64,000 nucleotides of DNA from Tubulanus polymorphus (taxonomy: Eukaryota; Nemertea; Palaeonemertea; Tubulaniformes; Tubulanidae): NCBI RefSeq assembly GCF_964204645.1, contig NC_134034.1, positions 5,327,414 through 5,391,413 of the forward strand, read 5' to 3'. Positions within the stretch are counted from its first letter, which is position 1. Each line of letters opens with the position of its first letter. Under the pieces are notes generated by a model. The model made no database searches, was not told the origin of the DNA, and saw nothing but the letters and a program-made list of their open reading frames with translations. This document shows positions 21,271-34,169 of this stretch, piece by piece. Both the position numbers and the translations under genes were made by a program.

Positions 21271-24200
21271 GGCCCGTTTCAGAAATTTGAGTATTTTGGG
21301 TGAAGCCAAGGCTTAAGTGGGCATAAAAAAGAACTATGTAAAATAAGTGTACATTTTTTTATCAGACAGGTCCCACATATGTTGTGAATAAATATTTTAA
21401 ATTTCAGCTAGTCCGATGATCGGTTAAAGGCCTATGACTATTTACAATTGTGGGAAACAGCCAAAATGAGCCAAAATGCGTGACATGCTATAAACTATAT
21501 ATTATTATCCGTTTCCCGAAGTAATCCAGTAATTTAATTGAAGAAAAACGTCAATTGGAATCGATTCTATGAATGAAACTGGAAAAAATGATACTAGGGT
21601 GTTCGGATTTACTGTGGATTTAGATTGATCAATACTTTTATGCCAATGAAGCCAGAAATCACTAAAACTAACAATATTATCTATTAGACAAATACCACAT
21701 GCCAAGTGCATTGTTAGACCCAACAAAGTACCCATGAATGCAGTATAACCATAATTTGTATGTATGCACTACTTGATTTCACCTCAGCACTGCATGTCAC
21801 TTTACGGCTAGTATCCTTTTACAAGTCCTCTTTTTGTCGCAACCGTAACGCTAAACTTTCCACCCACCATGCACTTAGGTTAGTAGACTTTGTAGACTAG
21901 GTTGTCTTTGTCCATATATTAACCTTATGATAGTAAATGACAAGTTGGAAAGACTCTTCTCCAGTTGATATTACGCTTTTATTTTTCTACTGCTTATGGC
22001 TGTTCCAGTTCCGGTGTTCTGTCTCCTTCTGTCTCTCCCTCTCTTTCTCTCTATCTCTCTGTTTCAGGGACCTCCCTTATATAGGCACACGCGAAACTGC
22101 CACGTCGCAGTACTGCCACGTCGCGCGAGCACCAATTATATGAATTCCCTTTATGATAACAGCAACTGTTTAAATTTATTAATTCAGTGATTATAGTCCC
22201 TGGTAGCAAGTGAAACTAATGTGAAAACCATATGCTGATCTGATATTAAAATAATGATTTATGAAGAACTGGCGACCCAAAACTGAATGGTTTTCACGGC
22301 TGAATTAGTTCGGTTCAAACTGAGTTTATCAACGATACCAGGAACTATGAATTTGCTCTAAACCTATAGCTGCTGTTACTCACAAATTATGGAATGAATA
22401 TAACTTTCCTAATACTTAACCTATAGAACGCTTTCTGTGTTGCAGTTTAGCTCCAATTTCTAACAATGCCCGTTCGGTGGAGGGAAACATGACCATGTCG
22501 CAACCGTAACGATTTTGTCGCAACTGTAACGGTTATTAATTCATTAATATTCAGTTATCTGTGGGGTTAAAAGGGGAATGATAAGTTTTAGTTTACACAG
22601 ATACCAAATATCTGAGACGAAATATTTTGCTTTTTCAGGTTATAGATATGTATTTTGACAACTGTGAGGGAAAATGCACATTTCGTACATATGAAAAATT
22701 GAAATGTGTATGGTACAGGCCATATTTTACACAGCATAGCTGTGAAATTCATTCATAAATATGGCATTGTTTATCTATCTTCATTTCTAAATCAATAGAT
22801 TATCAACAAACTTGTTTTTGACAGACTAAAATGGCAGAATTTGAGTAAATAAGTAGACTGTTACGGTTGCGACGGAAAGCTAACCTGCTCTCTCATTGGA
22901 TTATCTCATGGTTGAGTCCTAAAAACTGTCCTGATAACTTTCACTCCTCTTGCTGAAGCAAGGCAATACATCTAGTAACAACTGAAACTCTATACCGGTA
23001 TATTATTAGACTAAGCCCGAAAATGCAGTAAATTGGTACCTAAAGGACAGAAAGCACTGTAATTTGAATTATATTTTAAAATCATGGACTCAACGATTAG
23101 ATAATCCAGACGTATCACATTTAGTTTGGAGTTGGAAAGCACGTCAAAATGCACAAGCTAACGGTTAAAATGGACTTCAGCCGAAAGGCATCAGAACGAC
23201 TTAGCAAGTCTACTTCAAATTGCACTAGCCAGTCTAATAGCACATGTACCATGGTTAAGACTAGCAAATTACGACAGGCACGATTACGTTAAAAAAATGG
23301 AAAAACTCTGAAAAAGGTGAAAAACTTAAAGCTGAAAACGTCCTCAAATGTGTAAAGTACAGACAGAACATGAAAGCTAAACGAAGAGTGGATAAGGACT
23401 TAAATCAGAGAGAGTGACAGATTATAACAGGTAGCGCCAGGATATCTATCGGCAGAAAAAGAAGGAAAAGAAATTAATAGAAACTGTCATCGAAAATAGG
23501 CCGAAAATAAGAGGAAATAAAACCGATGAAATCACTCCTGATGGCAGTGAATCTGGAAGCGATTCTAGTGAGGACATTACTATACTGTCATTGAAGCACA
23601 AGTTAAAGAATTTGCAGCAAAACCTGAGGCGCGCCCGTCAGAAACTGATGATGCAGTTTACACACCGGAAGCAGTACGCAAGCGCGCTCAGAGAACCAGA
23701 AAGGTGTGTCCTAGAACCCCATCCAAATGGGCCGAAACAGTTGCCCATTTAGTGAAAGAAAGAACTCCTCAAAAGAAGCATGACTTGATCAGATAGATGG
23801 CTAAGCATCGTCCCATGGTCACCAGAAATATAAGACTGCCACTGAACGAGAATGGCAGGATAAAGTTGAGGCATTCTTGTTACAAGATGACATCTCGCGC
23901 CAGATGCCAAACAAACGAGATGTAGTTAAAGTCGATGAGGTATCTATAGCCAAAGCGAGAACTTAATCTGAAGTTTTCGGAGGCATACCCCGCATATCCA
24001 TATCGTTAAACGACATTCGACAAATCTATCCCTAAGTACTCCTGACGGATGAAGCTAACCGATTGACGCGTATGTGTATGTCTGAAATGTTTCAACATGA
24101 CAGAGCAGCTACGACCAATTAATCCGCATGGAGGAACTATGTCAGTGTCAATCAACGATTTAAAGAAATCACTGTGTGAAAATGGTGACCGTCCGTTCAT

Positions 24201-25535
24201 CAAATTTTCTTGCATAAAAGTAAAATGTCCAGAATGCAAAGACAATATCTCGAAACGGTCCGATGAGATCATACAAGATAATGGTCATAAAATTGTCACC
24301 TACGTGCAATGGGAAAAAGTTAAAACAAAGTATACAAATAGCAAGGGGGTGACAGTTGAAAAAAGGCATGGCGCCAAATTGATTATTCAAAACCAATCTC
24401 TGAAGTTGTCGACAATGTGCTGAAAAACCTGAATTCATTTAACGACCATTTGTTTCGCACTGCATACCAGTACACCCAACACTGAGTTCTTAGAGCTAAT
24501 CTGCCAATGGAGCATCTCATAGCTTACGGTGACTTTGCTCAGCACTATGCATTAGCACCAAATGCTGAAATTGAAGCAGCACATTATGCGATACCGCAGG
24601 TTACAATTCACCCATGGTACATCATTCGTCATTCAAAAGACAGTACGATTGACGAACCCATTTTGATCAGTGAAACACTGGTTATAATCTCTAATGATCT
24701 GAAGCATGAAGCCATTGCGGTATACAACTTCACATTGACGCTCATAGCCTATCTGCGGTCAAACCCAGAGGATGATGACCCAACTGTACTTCATAGAATA
24801 ACAAAATTGTATGTTCATTTACTAAAATTTTGGTTAAAAACGATTGTTGATTTTAAAAATATGCCGATTTTATAAAATTTTGAACTTTTTTCTAACAATT
24901 TATGAACTTTAAGCTCAGATAGTCTTAATTGTTGGACTCCTTTATCAATGACACCATCCATTGCTATAGCTTGGCGATTAAATGTAAAAAAATAATGAAT
25001 TATTAAGATGTGTCGCGACCTTATCGCTGAAATTGTAATTTTCTACATTATCTACATACCAGTATTCCAAATGCATCCAAATTTTTTCAGTTGCAGAATA
25101 AACTATTCTGGTTTCGTTAAATATGAATTGTACTATACTGGGGTTGTAGGAATTATGTTATATAAACTTCAATGGAAGAACCTGAAAATTTGGGTCTTAA
25201 AATGACAGAAAATTGGCTATAAATTGATTTTCTCTGAACTTCCATTCTCATAAAAACCTTCATTTATTGGGCATATATGTTATTGATAAAAAATACCAGC
25301 AAATGATGTATTCTGAAGTTTTTTGTATCATTGTATACGAATTTAATATATAAAGAGTTTTATGGCTATTTTGTCTTCATTGGGCTGAAATTTGGAATAT
25401 CAGGCATTCTTTCTTATATTTAAGAATGCTTTATCTTGGAACTACGAGACTTTTCCTAAATAAAAACCATGTACGAGTGAAAAATAAGAACATCATCTTT
25501 TTAATAAAAAGTCACACTCAAATCTGAAACAGGCC
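21271..25535. mobile_element. DNA transposon with ~27-bp TIRs and TTAT target duplication
   Basis: The left end GGCCCGTTTCAGAAATTTGAGT (21271 onward) and the reverse complement of the right end, GGCCTGTTTCAGATTTGAGT (25535 inward), match with two differences. TTAT lies directly outside both (21267-21270 and 25536-25539). The 4.3-kb interior contains a decayed DDE transposase on plus (23290-24840). The left third carries repeated GTCGCAACCGTAACG motifs (21836, about 22497 and 22523, and in reverse near 22862). A 4-bp duplication is reported for Chapaev-like elements, among others; I do not assign a superfamily. Confidence 0.75.
23290..24840 (+). pseudogene. Decayed transposase of an unnamed DDE family
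   Basis: Pieces in order across frames: a basic N-terminal region (KAENVLKCVKYRQNMKAKRR), an acidic Ser-rich linker, RKRAQRTRKVCPRTPSKWAE, HLVKERTPQKKHDL, FLLQDDISRQMPNKRDVVK, a CPECKD finger segment near 24225, QWEKVKTKY, then YGDFAQHYALAPNAEIEAAH, VTIHPWYIIRH and VIISNDLKHEAIAVYNF. I recall multi-copy invertebrate proteins with the same order (TPxKxA...L..TPRKR, DDISRxxPxKRD, xDFAENY...EIQSAH, SDDLxHD). The Asp of GDFAQ and of SNDLKH are likely catalytic-core residues (inference). Several stops and frameshifts. It sits inside the TIR element 21271-25535, whose transposase it should be. Confidence 0.7.
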
Positions 25536-25639
25536 TTATAACTCTGAAATTAGTCTTGCATTTATTAATTTTTTTCCACCGGTTGGCAAAAAGTATTCAG
25601 ATAAAATACCTCACACTACCACTAATTTTAAGGCATTTC

Positions 25640-26947
25640 TTCCTAATAAAAAATGACAATGTTATGATTCTGCAATCTACAAATACAAATAGTGAGGAAA
25701 TATTTAAAATGATCAACCAGCTTTCCCCGAAACAAAGTACGGGTTCAGATATTTTAACTAATAAACTATTGAAATTTTGTTCCCAGTTAAATGAAAATAC
25801 CAAAGGTTATCCTCCTCATAAAACTGGAAGCAAACAGACTCTAAACAATAATTGTCCGATTTGGCCCTACTACTAGTCTTATCCGAGATCTTGTTCATAA
25901 GCGACTATATAATTTCTTGTTAAAATTTGAAATTCTAAATACTACGCAACATGCCTTTGGACCAAATCATTCTACGGCTCATGCCATAGCTGATTTTATT
26001 GGTAACATTATCTCTAATAAAGAAAAAATACATTTTTCTTTGGGTATGTCTTGACAAGCTACTCTATAAATTGTATCACTATGAAATCAGGGGACGCGCA
26101 TTCAACTGGTTCCATAGTTATCTCAAAAATAGACGATGTATGTTAACTACAATAACTCAACTTTAATACATTTACGCATCGAGTACCGTATGGCTCAGTC
26201 TTAGGTCTGCTTCTTCTTCTTGTTTACGTTAACGATCTTAATCATAATCTCAAACATTCTAGAGCCAACTCAAATGCCAATGAAACAAAGCTCCTATGTA
26301 CTGAAAATAATCTTTCTGAACTACTTCGAAATGCTAATATGATTTAAAATTATTAACCTCCTGGTTTCATGCCAATCACCTTACCCTCAACATGAAAAAA
26401 AATTATATGCTTACTATTCAAACCAAAAATGCATGTATTGGCGTCAGAAAACTTTAGAATAGAATTAGAAAATTTTAATTTAGAATTAACTAGGATTAAT
26501 TATTGATGCTGATCTCATTTGGAATTAACGCATTGAAGCTTAATAAATTGAATAGAAATTTGTACCTGCTAAGGACAGTTAAGAATAAGTTCCCAGGTTT
26601 TTTTAAAAACTATTTACAATTCCTATATTCACTATCATCTTAATTATACACTCATTGTTTGGAGACCACTCCTTTCTTCAATAGTATTTTCAAAATTCAG
26701 AAAAAAAGCTCTACGACTTATAAATAATGCTGCCTTCAATGCACCAACATCCCCTATTTTCAAAAAATACAAAATTCTTAAATTTGCTGATCGTGTCTAC
26801 AATTTACTATATCTAAATTCAAAATTACACGATTATAACACTAGTAACAGGAATAATGCCAGAGTCCAATTTCATACCACGAAACTCTTTCATGATTCCT
26901 TTTTAAGTAGAATTCCAATTTTATGCCAGAACTCTGATTTATCATGA
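25640..26947 (+). pseudogene. LINE reverse transcriptase remnant (Jockey/CR1-like)
   Basis: Frames in order read TNSEEIFKMINQLSPKQSTG (the usual NKSxGxD-like entry to the RT domain), RLYNFLLKFEILNTTQHAFG with NHSTAHAIADF, RAFNWFHSY-like remains after shifts, then VPYGSVLGLLLLLVYVNDLN (the GVPQGSVLGPLLFLIYINDL block). The C-terminal part (SPIFKKYKILKFADRVYNLL, TTKLFHDSFLSRIPILC) ends at a stop at 26945-26947. The catalytic FADD box is not recoverable. Starts immediately after the right end of the DNA transposon at 25535, so one may have inserted near the other. Confidence 0.75.
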
Positions 26948-27156
26948 CTTTATATTTTGTTTTCTCCGATGCCATTTTTCGACGAACTTCTTTCAAAAAG
27001 TCTCAAAAATAATTTCTGCCAACATTTGATATTCTGCGCATGATATAGATTTTTTCATCTTTAGGATATGAACAGCTTTAAAGAAACATTTGACAGATAC
27101 ATTTCATGACTGATCAAACCTTCTGGGTCGATATTTCATAATTATCTGATGTAAAT

Positions 27157-27310
27157 CAGAAATGCTGAAGATGGCTATTAGTATACAGTTGAAACTTTCG
27201 AATAAACCTCCAGCTCAAGGAAACATTTTCGGACTTTTTCATCATTATTGTGGAATCTCGTTATATTATTGTCACAACACTGATCAGTGTTTTATCAATC
27301 ATGTAACTTG
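27157..27310 (+). repeat. Dispersed short repeat, copy 1
   Basis: Shares with 29075-29200 and 36100-36215 the order GAAGATG(A/G)CTATTAG, CGAAAC...GAATAAAC, TTCGGACTTTTT, TCATTATTGTGG and GTGTTTTATCAAT. Likely a SINE or the 3' end of a LINE. Confidence 0.65.
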
Positions 27311-27736
27311 GCTACATTCGATTTATTTAATAAATCTTGTTGCGCTTTCACCCAAGTTATAAAGTTTTCCCGTGGTTATTACTTGGTTGACTTATTTTGC
27401 ATCGTTCCAATGATAAGTCTTTAAACTGACTCCTAAAATGGAATAATCTTGACGAAACCTTGATTGATTACAAAGTACTTTTCACACATCGATGAGATGT
27501 ATTACTATATTTCCTAGCCATTCATTTTTTTCATAGTTTGCCTATCTATGTACCGATTCCTAATAAGACTGCTTCTTTGAACCTCGGGACTCTAAAGTCC
27601 TCTTGTTAAGCTTCTGATGCTCGGTTCAGCCGGACTTCTTATAATCTAATCTATGCAGAAAAGTTAGACCAAGCGTCGTTGTTGACAAACTTAATCACGA
27701 GTGATCATGACGTCGCGTGTCCCTCGTGACCTCTAA

Positions 27737-27837
27737 CCAATGAGGCGCATCAGGGACAAAGAACTCCAACCAATGGAGCGCGTCGGGACAGAAACTTTTA
27801 TCCAATCAAAACGTCGGGGACTTGGAGCCCTATATAA
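27737..27837 (+). promoter_or_regulatory. Promoter-like block: three tandem CCAAT units plus TATA box
   Basis: CCAAT occurs at 27737, 27770 and 27802, spaced 33 and 32 bases, each followed by a related GCGC/CGTC-GGGAC sequence, so it is a degenerate tandem enhancer repeat. TATATAAGG follows at 27831-27839. No recognised ORF is downstream; a retroviral-type LTR U3 region or a gene promoter are both possible. Confidence 0.5.
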
Positions 27838-27839
27838 GG

Positions 27840-29021
27840 GGCGTGGAGCTCTAGTTTGGGAATCATTTTTCTATTAGCACCAAGATACTTAAATCAAGCA
27901 AGCTACTCATTACTTAAAGATAAATCGACGTGACACGATGTAAGCGTTACCTCCCACGTTTCGATAGGGACTCCCCATTGGGGATGTGATTACTACACAG
28001 TTAAGACAGTTTTTATATGTCTAATTATTTATTGTTGCCCTGCAGCGGCCTTGATTGTCCGGTTTTTGCGGTTACCGCCATGTTTCTTTTGTACGAAATT
28101 CCTTAGTCCTAATCAACCATTACTGGACTATCTTTATCTAGGGTTGTTCCTAATGACAACCTTATCAATTTCCATATGAGTGGTATTACTGTCCCGGGTG
28201 GGTGGATTTCGGCGATGGTGGCTGGTGTTCTCAAAGTCTCGGCCCCCCTACAGTCCGGATGGTACATGAATGGAAGATGATGGCTTGGTGTGGAAGGTTC
28301 AACCACTGATGGGAATGGTGCATTGGTCCTTGGAACAGCGAAGGAACAAAGAAGGCCTACGCAATCGGCAGATCAGATGTCCGACGACATTCTTCAGAGA
28401 CTGCAGACCGGCCCTGTCGCCGAATCCATTTCTCCCCTGTTACTCAATCCTTATTCTGTTACTCAAAAGTATTCTATATTGAGTCGCCACAATATTGTGA
28501 TGCTCGGACTGGGACGCACCTTGAACCAATAGGAGGCACGACGATGAGAGGGACCCCGACGTTAGTTTTATGGCCCGGCCCATGCGCAAGGGAGGCTAAG
28601 CTGCACACCAGTAATGAGTGGCGGTATATTGTCTGGTGGAGCCGTTGTGAGAAAATCTGGCCTGGTGTGTTGTCGAGAAACTGACCTGGTGGGCCAGCCG
28701 GTTACTGCGCCCGACCTATTCGGTTACAATTATTCGGATTGATCAGGCGTTAAAAATATCGTAATTCATTACGGATAAATTGTGAAGTGTTTAAAGACAA
28801 TGATCTGAACCGTGACCGAGTAGCTCTAGAACGGAGAATCTGCTAATACGTTTACAACAAAAACACTCGAGTACCGGGTCTTCTTCGTCTACGCCACCAG
28901 ATGGTTGAAAGTAAGACGCTTTTTCGCAATAACAATGCGGTAAAAATAAACGCCGAATTGAACAAGAATGTTATCATTTTTTCAAGAAAGTTGAAAACTG
29001 TAGACGGATTCGAGTACACAA
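27840..29021. other. No supported gene
   Basis: GC-richer than its surroundings at 28180-28720. The plus frame at 28270-28480 and the minus frame at 28109-28306 are open but not recognisable. If the block at 27737 is an LTR, this could be its leader and gag remains; I cannot show it. Confidence 0.35.
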
Positions 29022-29035
29022 TGGCGTTGGAATGA

Positions 29036-29208
29036 GGATGAGGAGAGAATCCCACAATGATAATAAAAAGATTCCTGAAGATGACTATTAGGATATAGTC
29101 GAAACGATGAATAAACTACTATCTCGAAGTTTCATTTTCGGACTTTTTATTATCATTGTGGGATTCTCTCCTCATCGCGTCAACACGGATATTGTGTTTT
29201 ACCTATCG
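29036..29208 (+). repeat. Dispersed short repeat, copy 2, with 14-bp target duplication
   Basis: TGGCGTTGGAATGA flanks the 173-bp insert exactly (29022-29035 and 29209-29222), a length typical of LINE-machinery retrotransposition. Inside, 34-bp arms (29037-29070 and 29143-29176) are perfect inverted repeats enclosing the GAAGATGACTATTAGG core shared with copies 1 and 3. Confidence 0.85.
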
Positions 29209-29222
29209 TGGCGTTGGAATGA

Positions 29223-32125
29223 TTGGCTAAAAGCTTGATAAAAACGAAAACCTCCACGGTTTCGTGAAAACGGTAAGCGGCTGTTTTTCTTTGAGGATGG
29301 AGTTCCCAGGCATGGAATAGAAAGGAAAATGGAGTTCACATTGATGGATTCGACTAGGAGGTTAATTGAGGCAGGAACAACTGTTGCGGAAGTATATGAC
29401 GAATAGAGAGTGTATATACTACGGGTGTACTTGGCATCAAAGAACAAGAATTGACGAAGAATAGTGTGGGAGGCTCCGTTGAGTTGAATTCATCCGGTGA
29501 TAGCGGTGTTATTACATTCCCTCCTTAATCAAAAAATGACGTGGAGTATATAAATGAATTGACTGCTGATTATGCGGAGCTAGCAATGAATGCATATGAA
29601 ATTGAATAAGTGAGCTGACAGGTGGCTGTCGACTCTTGTGATACGCTGCCCATGATTTAAATCATCTATCTTCACGTTTGCTGCATGCAGATGATCCAGC
29701 TACTTCTGCTCTTTTTCAGGTCATGAGTTACCATTGCAATAGTGAATTATACTGTTTGTTAAAGAAAATTATACTATGTACATGTATATGACGTCATGAT
29801 CCTGCAGTACAACCAGATAAACTGACTGATTAAACAAGAAGGGCCTACGCTTGAAATGCGTCACTAATTAGTTCAATGATCATTAGGCATAATTTTCTGG
29901 TAGTTTGTTTTATTTTAATGGTAACTTAATCTAACTAGATAGTGGTTATCATTTGAATAGGGACTTAGATGTTAAATCAGTTAAATAATTTTAATCAGTA
30001 TCAAAGAGAGAAGTCATCACGACAAGGATTCGTATTTGTAAATGTTTATCGCCAATACTGTTGATATAATACACCGCGTGTAGGACAAGACCTAGACGGC
30101 AAAAAATTAGAAATACAATTTGCAACTTTATTTCATTAAAAATAATAATTATTATAATTGTAATTAAAATCATTAAAAAAACAGTAATAACAATTTCCAT
30201 TATATCATTACGTGCAAGTAATTCTTAAGTTTTTGATGTGGCTGCTAGTCTCCAGGCCTTTAGATTGATTTTGTCAAAGTTTGAAATTTCTAATCGGTGT
30301 TTCCGAGAGATTCAGCTCGCATGGCCAGTCTATTGAAATGTACAAAACTGCTGTATTAATAGGAAAATAAAGATAGAGAAAACAACACCAATAAAGAAAG
30401 TTATCCAATTGTTGAACGATGGTGAAAATGCTGGTGGTGATGATCGAGACACAATCAGTATATCGCAACTGAGGATAGTTTTGAAAGTTTGGTTTATGCA
30501 ATCAAGTATAACTAGAATTACTGAAACCAGGCCCTGAAATAAACACGTCCAACAATACTGCATTAAAACATACTTGCCCTTTAGGACTAATCGAAGGCTA
30601 ATATTTGCCAATAATTTAAGCTTAACGAGGTTTTCAATTAATGACAAAAACCATGAGGATGTTTCTCTTCATAACCAGAACCGTGAAAATGAAAACGGCT
30701 TTAAAAAAACAGCATTTCAAAATAAAAACGGGTAGCGCAAATTATTCTTAATGAAATTGTCGAGTCAAAAGTTGAATATAATTTCCTTCTCCATTATAAA
30801 AAATTAAGAATACATTCCATTTGTTTCCTTCATAACGGAAATGGAAACGAAAAAAACAGACTTTTATCGCACGTCGGACGATTCAGAGTAAACGATACTG
30901 GGTAGTTTTTAATTACAGATTGGTCTTGAAAATTGCGAGAAGAAAAAACAGAAGTGATTAAAAGTGTAATTATTTAGTAGTAAGTACAATATTCGATCAA
31001 AAATACAAAAAAAACATAAGTCTTCATTCGAAATTTTACATTAATCCATAGCTTTTGAATTTTTGCTGGAGGATACAAGCTTGCGCGATCTCTCAAAGAT
31101 GACAACTCATCTTAAATCATGAAAGTTTAAGTCTAAGGAAGCAATTATCGGATTAACAGGTGCACATGAATCCATTGTAAGGTAATATAATCAGTTTAGT
31201 AATCATAATTATAACTTTTTAAATATCTTTGATCAAGGTACAACCCCCCCCCCCCCCCCATCAAATGAAGAAAGACTGATGCACACAGAAAGGTAAAAAC
31301 TATGCTCATTCAATTTCGTTAAGGAATGTATTCATTCAATATTGGACATTCTGAATCTATATCTCGACACATAATCATTGTAGTCATCGCTGTGCGGATA
31401 TATCATATAAACAATTTAACCCATCGATCAGTGAAGATATTATATTGAATGGTCAAAAGATATGAAAAGTGAGTGTAAGTACGTCTACACGCTTCGATGA
31501 CGTTGTAGCAGTCGGTGTTTTTTCCTTCAGATCTAGGTTGAGTCAAGTAATATACATGTCATAATTTCAATTGTCATATTTTTTACCATTTTCGTTTTAG
31601 CCTGGTGATGTACTTCTCTCCAACTGAAAAGAATATGGCCCATTCGCTTCCGTAATAACCGAGGACACCAATCCAATGTCATGCGATAATGCCGTTCAAA
31701 ATATTTGGAAGCTTGGTTATAGATAAAGGGTCTATTGAAACGCTATCCTAAACAAACATCGAGCCAATTAACAACCCAGGTGTTACCCGTATGTAAGATA
31801 AGCAGAGCTTCTCATCGTGAAAATCGGATCAATGACATATGTCCAATTTGGTTAACAACTGCCTTGAAAACCTGTAAATTTGTTAAATTCTGAAAGCATC
31901 AGGTTATTAATCATGTAAACAGAAACCCGACTTTAGTTTTAATCAAATATGGAGATGTGTATATATGCCAAGACTGTTATGTGGTATAGATTTTATGCCG
32001 TAAATTTGTCATTTTTGGCTCCATATAATGCATCGGAAAGTAAAAAAGTGCACATAAATCGAGCTCGATCAGCAGAACTTCCAAAGTATGAAGCCAAGAA
32101 CTTGTTGCACGAAATAATTCACAGG
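29223..32125. other. No supported gene
   Basis: AT-rich noncoding DNA. A poly(C) run of about 17 bases lies at 31243-31259. Small open frames (for example 30330-30647 minus, hydrophobic) show no recognisable protein. Confidence 0.4.
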
Positions 32126-32309
32126 GCCTGGTTACACGAACGAGGACTTTTGATTCGAATTAGGTGATAATTCTGCTTATTTGGAATTAGTTAATTCGAT
32201 GATGTTTCACAAAGGCGATTCAGCGAAAAATTTCCAATCCGAATTATCTCCGAAGTTAATTCCGAAATAGCTACCCATAATGCATAATTCCTAGTAATAC
32301 ACTATCGAT

Positions 32310-32735
32310 AATGGAGTGCGCGGATCCAAAGCGTAAACAGCGCGGATCCAAAGCGTAAACAATATTTCACACGAGAAGAGAAGAGCATGATCGTAGATCT
32401 AGTTAAAAACAAGTACGATGAATTGTATGGTCAGTTAAGACTGTTTGCTTATGTATGTAATTCCCATCGAGTAGTCTTAACTGACAAAAGCAAACAAATG
32501 AATTGGAGCGAGATAGCAAGATCCATTTCGAGTTCAGGAGTCGCGTAATAATAAATTTGTTTGAATAACTGCCAAAAAAGGTGAGAAAATTGTCATGAAA
32601 AAAGAAGCAGGAAAAAAAGGTAGTGGGACATCCCCAAAATCGCTGGACAAAGCAATTTCGGCGATAGTCGAATTTTTTGATGGGGCGCCAAATTGGGATG
32701 GAATATTAGCTGTCAACCCAATCGAAAGTTAAAGC
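32310..32735 (+). pseudogene. Myb/SANT-like ORF of a PIF/Harbinger element
   Basis: The frame reads YFTREEKSMIVDLVKNKYDE, then KSKQMNWSEIARSISSSG, which matches the Myb/SANT-like (Myb_DNA-bind_5) domain encoded by the second ORF of animal Harbinger transposons (FTxxEKxxLVxLVxxxK...KxxxWxxIxxxFN). After stops and a shift it continues KKEAGKKGSGTSPKSLDKA and ends ILAVNPIES at about 32733. In Harbinger elements this protein helps the transposase bind DNA. Damage: a 21-bp tandem duplication (GCGCGGATCCAAAGCGTAAAC) at 32315-32359 and a hairpin insertion at 32430-32472 inside the domain. The convergent transposase remnant is at 34170-35350. Confidence 0.7.
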
Positions 32736-34169
32736 ATATTAGCACGTTAAGACATTAGCCATTCAATTCACATATTCCACCTTGGAACTTTATTCATTTT
32801 GACACAAAGGCCACACAAAGAAATTCCTTAGTTTCTCATCAGTGTTTTTTTTTCTGGAAAGTGACAAGGGCGGGCGAATTTTATTTTCATTGCTTTTTGA
32901 AATAAAGAAGTTGGAATCAAAAGCTCAACGAAACTTATAGAACAGACGCGGGAGGAAAGTTTTTTTTTCACCAATGGCAAACAAATGCCAGTAATGCAAG
33001 TAGAACATAAGCACTGTAAGAGTCTACCTGCTATTTTTTTCGGACGTTTTATTCGTCCGGTTCCGGGTCGAGTCCTGGCCCATTGTTTTAGGTAATTTTT
33101 TTGTTTTGCGCCTGCGCGCTGGTGTTTTGTTGGGTTTCCGCCCGGTCGAAGTGAACAGTTTTTCCATGGCCGTCGGGTCTAGTTTCTAGTGTTTAGTGGC
33201 CTCAACGTTTTGGTATGTGTTTTTAGTTTTGTATTTTCGTTAAACGTGTATAGGTCTCATTGCCGGTTAGTTTGTTATGGGCCTAAGCCTGTTGTAATGT
33301 GAATTTTATACAAGTCAATTTTGGCTCATTTTTTACCATGTGCCGAGGTGGCAGCACCTACCGGTCTGTGTGTGAAACTGTATTTCAGTTCTTTTCTTTT
33401 TAGTTAATCATCATTCATTGATCTAACAACGTTAGAGATACTCAGACCTTGTCGTTCGTGTTATTTTATTTGTCTCAGTCGTCGTGGTTTTTAAGACAGT
33501 CTACCGGAGCGGAGTTTGAGGATCTGACATTGACAAACTTTTACAAGCACAAAACTTCTTTTTAGAACTAACTAGCTCCCTATACCTATATAATCACACT
33601 ATATCGAATCATTTAAGCGAAACTGAGACAATCATTTTCGCTGTTTTCACCCGTCCTCGAAATGAGGTAAAAGGAAACGAACCTGGCGCTGTTTTTGTCA
33701 TTGTAAATGTGAATTACCAGTACGTCGAGGATGAGCACATAAACGCAGAAAAAAATAACCACTGTCGTCCACTACACAGCTATGCGAGCGAGCGGATTTT
33801 TATTTCTTAATAAAAGACAATTGATGCTCCGATGCGGGCGGGTGCATTTGTCTTTTTAATCTTTATTAGGGACTTTTTTCATGACGTGGGCGGCATGTGG
33901 CCTTATAAATTTTATCATTCAAGCGCATTTTGTTTGTTTACGTCTGCTAACGTCTAGAATATTTGAGAATTCTATGTATTTTGCGGATTGGTTTGATAGG
34001 TTCCATGGCTCTTAGACGCAACCTTTCACCTCTTCTTCAAATCGTGACCGTCTAAAATTTGTGATTTGAGAGCATGAGTTTGAGCTTGCTTAATACACAA
34101 TCTTAGGAGTTATTGCTCGGCAATTTAATGTTCGAATCCCATTGATTACATATATTTATTTAATTCTAT
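32736..34169. other. No supported gene
   Basis: Noncoding. CGGACG...CGTCCG (33040-33058) can form a small stem-loop. 33050-33550 is GC/GT-richer and may be an old LTR or leader, without defined ends. Confidence 0.35.

Noticed and set aside
34100-34160. tRNA-like B box (GTTCGAATCCC near 34131)
   Set aside because: No matching A box, acceptor stem or cloverleaf could be drawn; it also lies at the end of the Harbinger relic.
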